DNA from: Syncephalastrum monosporum B8922
Lineage: Eukaryota; Mucoromycota; Mucoromycetes; Mucorales; Syncephalastraceae
Reading direction: 5' to 3'
Assembly: GCA_000697355.1 (NCBI GenBank)
Contig: JNEN01000762.1
Span: forward strand, 124,001-188,000
DNA length: 64,000 nt
The notes below the pieces were generated by a model. That model did not search any database. It had not been told where the DNA came from and worked only from the letters and a program-made list of their open reading frames with translations. The number at the start of each line of letters is the position of its first letter. Positions within the stretch are counted from its first letter, which is position 1. Shown one piece after another: positions 59,001-64,000 of this stretch. The translations under genes were made by a program, and so were the position numbers.

Positions 59001-59369
59001 ATCGAGACTGCTTTGACTCACGCGCATGCTTTATCGCAGCATCTGCACAACTGCTCAGACTATCACGCGATTAGTGAGATCCCCTTGCCCTTCTCCTCCA
59101 AGGCACCCATCTCAGAAGAACAAGAAGAAAGTGCCACGCTCGATGAAGAGCGGCGGCCGCTGTATACCAGTCCTCGTCGGGCGTACACCATCCAGATCGG
59201 TGCACCGTATACCGAAGGCAAAGACTACTATCCGAAATCGTTCTACGGCCGCCGTGACTTTGAGGGTAAACGTGATACCAAGCTGGGCGCGTCGCCACAG
59301 CGGCGGGTCAGTACGAGCCATGAAAGCGACAGCACAAGCAGTGATAGTGACACAGCCGAAGAACACTAA
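56079..59369 (+). CDS. SYG1: SPX-EXS phosphate protein (Syg1/XPR1 type)
   Basis: A protein of about 768 residues from fifteen exons: 56079-56171, 56268-56445, 56503-56625, 56701-56795, 56885-57019, 57081-57152, 57230-57277, 57377-57439, 57501-57578, 57637-57715, 57764-57960, 58044-58226, 58283-58607, 58676-58983, 59040-59369. The SPX domain (about 1-260) starts MRFARYLESESIPEWRKAYL and ends LKRALAEYYRSLELLRSYRN and FRSVLKRFNRK, the inositol-pyrophosphate-sensing helices. After a first helix pair, the EXS domain (about 330-665) has YKI-like loops, FWTAAFLFCAYGYAW, SCYTSIWDIKQDWGLL and VVLRFAWALN, as in human XPR1, the phosphate exporter. The tail is acidic and Ser-rich. Two introns use GC donors. 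The exon 13/14 join and the short exon 8 rest on frame. Confidence 0.93.
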
Positions 59370-59640
59370 TAAATATAGACATACTGTACTTCAGTATTAT
59401 AGACATGGTTATTGTTGTTGAGTGGAACTAGTCTAAGTATACACAGAGAGCATGAAAGAGAGAGATATGATCTTTACAGGTCAAAACATAAAAGCAAAGT
59501 AGATAGAACATGAAGGGCTTCTAAGGTGACAAAAGGGAAAAGGTGAAGAGAAGTGTGCGTACATGGAAAGTATTTAAAAAAGGAAACTGGATGCAAAAAG
59601 AAATGTAAGGCAATATGCGAATAAAGAGAAAGAGAAAGAG

Positions 59641-59690
<50 letters not shown>

Positions 59691-59714
59691 AAAGAAGAAG
59701 ATGCACGGGATCCC
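59370..59714. other. convergent 3' spacer with GA repeat
   Basis: 345 bp between the stops of the SPX-EXS gene and the Zn2Cys6 gene. It is dominated by purine-rich DNA and a long GA tract. Confidence 0.7.
59624..59700. repeat. GA/AG purine tract
   Basis: AAAGAG-type units run into a pure AG repeat (about 59647-59687, roughly 20 units) and then AAGAAG, on the plus strand. It is expected to be length-variable. Confidence 0.92.
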
Positions 59715-62411
59715 TTAGGTGGTATTACTCCAGGGAGATCGCTGCTGTTGCGGTTGTTGCGGCGAGAGATTCGTCGGGTAGCCTTGGCCTTGTGGTGAAA
59801 GCAGTGCTTGTTGGACAGCAACCGTAGGATCCGGCTGAAAGCCCGGAAAATCATAGGTAGCCATGATCGGTTGACTCGTTGTCGGCCGTGTCGCATCAAA
59901 CATGATCTGGCCAAACAGGGCGCTATCATTCAAGAAGTCCAGGCTGTCAAAGTCGATATCCCCTGCCGGGCCGCCGATGGGCATATCGTCTGACAAGATG
60001 TTCGCGTACGATTGTTGTGGCGGTGCTTGTTGCTGCTGCACTTGGGGCGGTTGCGGTATAGCACCTGGGCTGGTACTGATGGGAGGCGTGATTTGGCTAC
60101 CTAGTGGAGGTGGCGGCAGAGGTGCCATGGTGGTTTCTGGTGCGCCTGTGGTGGGTACAAAGTAAGACATGGCCGGCTTTGCGTAGGAGTAGTCGTTTGG
60201 AGATGGAGTGGGTGCGCTTGTGGTTGGCGTGGGCTCAGGATAATGGGTAGGTGGGTTGGGTTTCGAGTCGAACGGGAATTGCCGCGGTTCCTCTTGCGGC
60301 TGGTATAAGCGGCTATGGGCGAGCAAGAGGTCGTTTGCTGTGTTTGCCAGACGTTCGCACATTGGCCAGTACGGTCGCAGCCCCTGCAACACGGTGAGCC
60401 TGGCAAATAGTTATAGAAGACGTCCCAAATTACTTACATCAATGAGCTCATAGAGGATCTTTAGTGCAGCGCCGCTCTTCCGACAGGCATCCTGGCCCTT
60501 GGAGAACGTCGATGTCATAAGCACGGTGCCGAATACATACGCCGAATATCCCATGTAAGGTAAAATATTACAACCACACAAATCCCGCATGGCACGGAAG
60601 ACGCCAGTCGCGGTGCGCACGCTTGTCTTGCAGGTATCGATGCTCGCCTGGATCGCCCGGTATACCTGAGTCTCCACGTCGCCTTGTCGCAGATCGCCGT
60701 ACGCTAAGCTTCCTCGGTGGAGGACCATGTGGGATGAGCAAAAGACGGCGTGCATGCAGAGCCAAATATTAAAGTAATTGGCCCCGGCAGCCTCTCTATG
60801 AAAGTCGAGGTTTTTCGGCGTGAACTGAAACCGCTCGGGCAAGTTCTCCTTCCAGGATCGCAATTTGGCATCCAGACCAGAGTACTCGGGCACAGGCGGC
60901 CACACGATGGAGGCCGAGTCGGGTTTCGACCGATTCATTACGCGCGTGATCTCGCCAAACAGCGAGATGATTTGCATATAATGGCGCGAGATATCCATCA
61001 GCGAGTCGTTGACGATCCGTGTGCCGCTCACCGAGATATCCCAGTCAGCATCGCGAAGGACCAAACTCTCGGGAATGGTGGGATGGTGCGCATCCACTTC
61101 TTGCTTAGTGAAGCCTTGAGGTCGGTTAGTTCCTGCGCTTGAGAATCTATTGTTTATATGCTTGGTTAGACCGCCCGCTCTCAGTGAAATGACTACTAAT
61201 GTTTACTTACTTGTCAATGCAGACACAGCTCCAAAAGACCCGTCGACGCAGGGCCATGGCCACGGTGTCGATCGTGCCGTCCTTGCTCAGGATCGGGGTG
61301 CTCAGCGTCTCTTCCTTGTTAAGTCCCAATTCTTGGCAAAACCTGCGAACCATCGACCGGGTCAGGTCGCAGCCAAAACACAAAAAGAAAAAATGTGGAA
61401 GACCGCTGATAAGCGGATAACTTACCGAATGGCCAAACTAGCGTAAATCCACGATCTAGAAGCGCCCGACAAAAAGACAAAAAAATAAAGAGTGTCATTG
61501 CCTGATTGCCATATTCTAACCGATATGCCTTCCGCCTTACTTTGATCCAGATGCACGGCCGTACTCGAGCGCAGCCATGATACCCCAGAATTGCAAGTTG
61601 GGCAGGGTGGGCTCCAGAAGGCTCGCGTCAATTAGTGAGGTTGCTTTGGCGGCAAACTTTTCGCCGGCCCAATACGGCGGGTCTGTCTTGATGTTGGGGT
61701 CGTCCGAGTATCTGTCGTGGGCATGAGTCATCTCTACCTAAATGTAAGATTTTCTATTACCTGGCACCAATGGCAAGGACACTCCAGAGTAAGGGTTTCG
61801 AAACCGTACCGTCTTCGATGGCCTTTTTTAAGGTGGGTCGATGGACGATGGGGAAGACGGCATTGATATGCTTGAAGAACAAATCAACCAGATGCATCAC
61901 TGTTTCTTGCGGCGGTAAACCGTCGTTTTCGTCTGCGAGGCGCTGTAAAGGATCTGTGTATGGCATGTTTGCCGTCAACAATCCACTCGGGTGACCGTGT
62001 TTCTACGCACCTCTGGTAAAGCTCGGGGCGACTGTGGATCGTAGTGCATTCAACTCGTCGTCTGCGGCAGGATCGGTCATTAAAGCAGCGGTGCCACCCA
62101 AACGAACAAGACGCTTCTCCATTTGCGCCAATCGTTCTTCCAGGAGCTGAACATAGCCTTTGCGCGGGCCTCGCTTTTTACTTTCGGTGTACTCGCACTG
62201 TGCTTGGGCCTCTTGACAATGCAGGCATTCCGGTTTGGTTCCGTCGCACTTGATCTAGACAACAATAAAGTACACGTGCACGCGTGTTAACCGGAAGGAG
62301 AACACAAGGAAGAAGCCCGTTCTGTGTGTATGTGCTTGCCTTCTTCTTTCTGCAGAGGACACAGGCTTGAGTGGCGCGCACGCGTTTCTTACTGGGCTCT
62401 TCGTGGTCCAT
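59715..62411 (-). CDS. Zn2Cys6 fungal transcription factor
   Basis: A protein of about 739 residues from exons 62411-62340, 62254-62011, 61953-61761, 61711-61541, 61455-61426, 61342-61211, 61146-60438, 60383-59715. The zinc cluster lies near 17-44: CVLCRKKKIKCDGTKP, ECLHCQEAQAQC (C-x2-C-x6-C-x6-C-x2-C-x6-C), followed by the basic linker SKKRGPRKGY and a short coiled coil (VQLLEERLAQMEKRLVRL) for dimer formation. The fungal-specific regulatory domain follows (about 110-500): LVDLFFKHINAVFPIVHRPT, LLWSVLAIGAR, GRASGSKSWIYASLAIR and RRRVFWSCVCIDK. The C-terminal 200 residues are Pro/Gln-rich with a DIDFDSLDFLNDSALF acidic segment, a likely activation region. Targets are unknown. Intron 1 uses a GC donor and splits the zinc cluster. 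Confidence 0.93.
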
Positions 62412-62630
62412 GGTGTATTGACAAGGAAGACGTGCAAAAATGTAGGGTTGCAGCAATTTGCCTCTCCTCTTTCAGAAAGTGCGTAACACACTCAGAAATT
62501 CAAGCCACGCTTCTACTCGCTTCTCCACCCCCCATTTGCTCACTCGCTCGCTCTTCATGGGTTTCTTCGATTTATTTGACTAACGGAAATCTCGTTTTCG
62601 GTTACTTTACACTACTTTTACTCCTCCATT

Positions 62631-63991
62631 TCAGAAGCCATATTCGCGCTGCTCGTCTTCGTTCGTCAAGGGCACGTACTATATGCGAAAAGAGACAAGA
62701 GCATTAGGCATTGCGATAAAAAAGAAGGAGTCGTCCGTGAGCAGAACTCCGCCTTGCCCTTGACCCACTTTGCCCAAAAATCTCTTGTCTTACCTGTACT
62801 CCGAGCCATTTCTTCTCACTGACGGTGCCATCAGGCTGCTTGTCGTATATCATGATGTGCTGTGACATGCTTCCGACAGGGATAAACATTCTGGAACCGG
62901 TTTAATATTTCCTTGCACGACGAAACATTACATTGGGCCATGTAATGCATCGGGGGTTCAACTCGGCTGCTTACCTTCCTGGTGCCTTGAGCTGGTCAAG
63001 GAGCTCGGTGGGTTTCTTGGGTGCAGCCGCACCGACGTGACTATGAATGGCATATTGGAATCAGAATGATGCGTGATGAGCGCTGCCGTGCGGAGCGTAT
63101 GGAAGAGCGAAGGATAGTTTTTTTTTGGGGGGGGGTTGGGATGTACACGTACATGCAGTCATAAGGACCATCCTCGGGAAATCCTTTTCTCCCGTCGCCC
63201 GTTACAAATTTGATTCTTCCCGCCGTCAGCCAGTCAGCGTGTTGCTTTCCAACGTTGCGTTCCGAAAGCTCCACTAGCTCCCGAATGTGCTCTATACCCA
63301 CCACAAGGCCCTCCGCTCCCACCTACGGTATTTGCCCAATCGAGAAAATAAGATAAAAGCCGTTAGCGTCGATTCCGCCCGGGATTCCTTTTCCCCGGAT
63401 GTTCTCGCTTACCAGCTCGGCCATGCAGGCGGTCAGATAACCTGATCCCGATCCAATGTCCAGAGCTATTCGTAAGATCATGCATGGTGAGTAATACGCA
63501 TTCTGGGTTATTGACGGGAGCCTACCTCGCATCCCAGGCTTGAGATAATCGCGGAGTTTTTCGAGAGCATAAGCATGCATGTGGCTACATAATTTCGGCT
63601 CAGGACCCCTTCTTCACCCTGCGTGCGCATTTTAAGGATGGGTTTGCTTACGGTGCTGAAATCGTTGCTCCCCAGCCAATCGACTGAGGCGAGTCCTCGT
63701 ACGGATAACTTCTCGAATAGTCGCCTCTGTCAAATCGTGTCATTCCCCAGTCAATACACCACTGTATGTCCGTTTCTTTCTTTCTCTTCTTTCTTTTTTA
63801 TGCCAACCTGTCAATGGCTGCCATGGCATTCCTCACCAAATTGGTCTCGAGGATGCCACGACGGAAAAGATTGTCGATGAGTTCGAGATTTGTTCTGCCT
63901 TCAAAGCGTCTCGGGTTAACCATAGCGTAACAGAGCAAGTGCAGCAAGTGCAGCAAGTGTAGCGAGTGTTACCTGTGCAGGTCCAAGCCAT
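62631..63991 (-). CDS. PCMT1: protein-L-isoaspartate O-methyltransferase
   Basis: Complete PIMT of 225 residues (human 227) from nine exons: 63991-63973, 63898-63808, 63726-63652, 63584-63526, 63465-63413, 63322-63153, 63040-62975, 62890-62794, 62678-62631. It follows the family closely: [37 protein letters not shown] (isoaspartyl substrate loop), [18 protein letters not shown] (SAM loop), [45 protein letters not shown] and the C-terminal [15 protein letters not shown]. It methylates isoaspartyl residues formed by ageing so that they can return to aspartate. The last exon was located by its YVPLT motif; reading straight through the last donor would give a wrong tail. Its stop lies 220 bp before the start of the Zn2Cys6 gene. 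Confidence 0.95.
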
Positions 63992-64000
63992 GTTTAAAAG

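Noticed and set aside
59624..59700. CRISPR-like or tandem array
   Set aside because: It is a plain GA microsatellite. No spaced repeats of array type occur in the window.
62704..62793. Alternative C-terminus of the isoaspartate methyltransferase
   Set aside because: Reading through the last donor stays open for 30 codons, but the true end YVPLT... is found in frame after a normal 115-nt intron.

Overview
The window is nuclear DNA of a fungus, most likely an early-diverging, intron-rich one (Mucoromycota, probably Mucorales). The fungal signs are a fused THI20-type thiamine enzyme, a yeast-type COX9 subunit, a Zn2Cys6 regulator, a Whi5-type repressor and a Pcl-type cyclin. The early-diverging signs are very dense short introns (about 119 in my hand-built models, mostly 50-80 nt), animal-like RagA, COG2 and XPR1 proteins, an MT-A70 methyltransferase and an ER protein ending in KDEL. 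The lineage call is inference; no rRNA or marker gene is present.

Layout. Positions 1-7.7 kb are AT-rich and gene-poor. From 7.8 kb on, 26 protein genes and a U6 snRNA gene are packed closely. 7.8-11.1 kb: an IQ/coiled-coil protein and a small tail-anchored protein. 12.9-19.2 kb: two tandem SLC49/FLVCR-like transporters running into a convergent THI20-type thiamine salvage gene. 20.0-27.4 kb: calmodulin, a secreted DUF3455 protein, an MT-A70 methyltransferase with a DPPL motif, and a membrane-anchored FkbM methyltransferase with a polyproline stalk. 27.5-34.1 kb: COG2, COX9, mitochondrial PheRS and deoxyribose-phosphate aldolase. 35.05-35.17 kb: U6 snRNA. 37.2-43.1 kb: RagA/Gtr1 GTPase, an FYRN/FYRC protein and SET2. 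43.7-49.6 kb: a two-thioredoxin-domain PDI, NTF2, a CobW-type GTPase and a Whi5-like repressor. 50.7-53.5 kb: a multi-pass membrane protein and a Ser/Thr kinase. 55.1-59.4 kb: a Pcl-type cyclin and an SPX-EXS (Syg1/XPR1) phosphate protein in the same direction. 59.7-64.0 kb: a Zn2Cys6 regulator and protein-L-isoaspartate methyltransferase.

Most genes are unrelated housekeeping neighbours, as is normal in fungi. The pairings worth thought are the transporter duplicates beside THI20, the Pcl cyclin beside the SPX-EXS protein, and the divergent SET2/FYR chromatin pair. The strongest candidate for unusual biology is the MT-A70 protein, because early-diverging fungi use such enzymes for N6-adenine DNA methylation and this copy has a non-canonical catalytic motif. 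Exon joins were built by hand from splice signals, frame continuity and family motifs; almost all sum to whole codons. First exons of the IQ, RagA, FYR and MT-A70 genes are the least certain.
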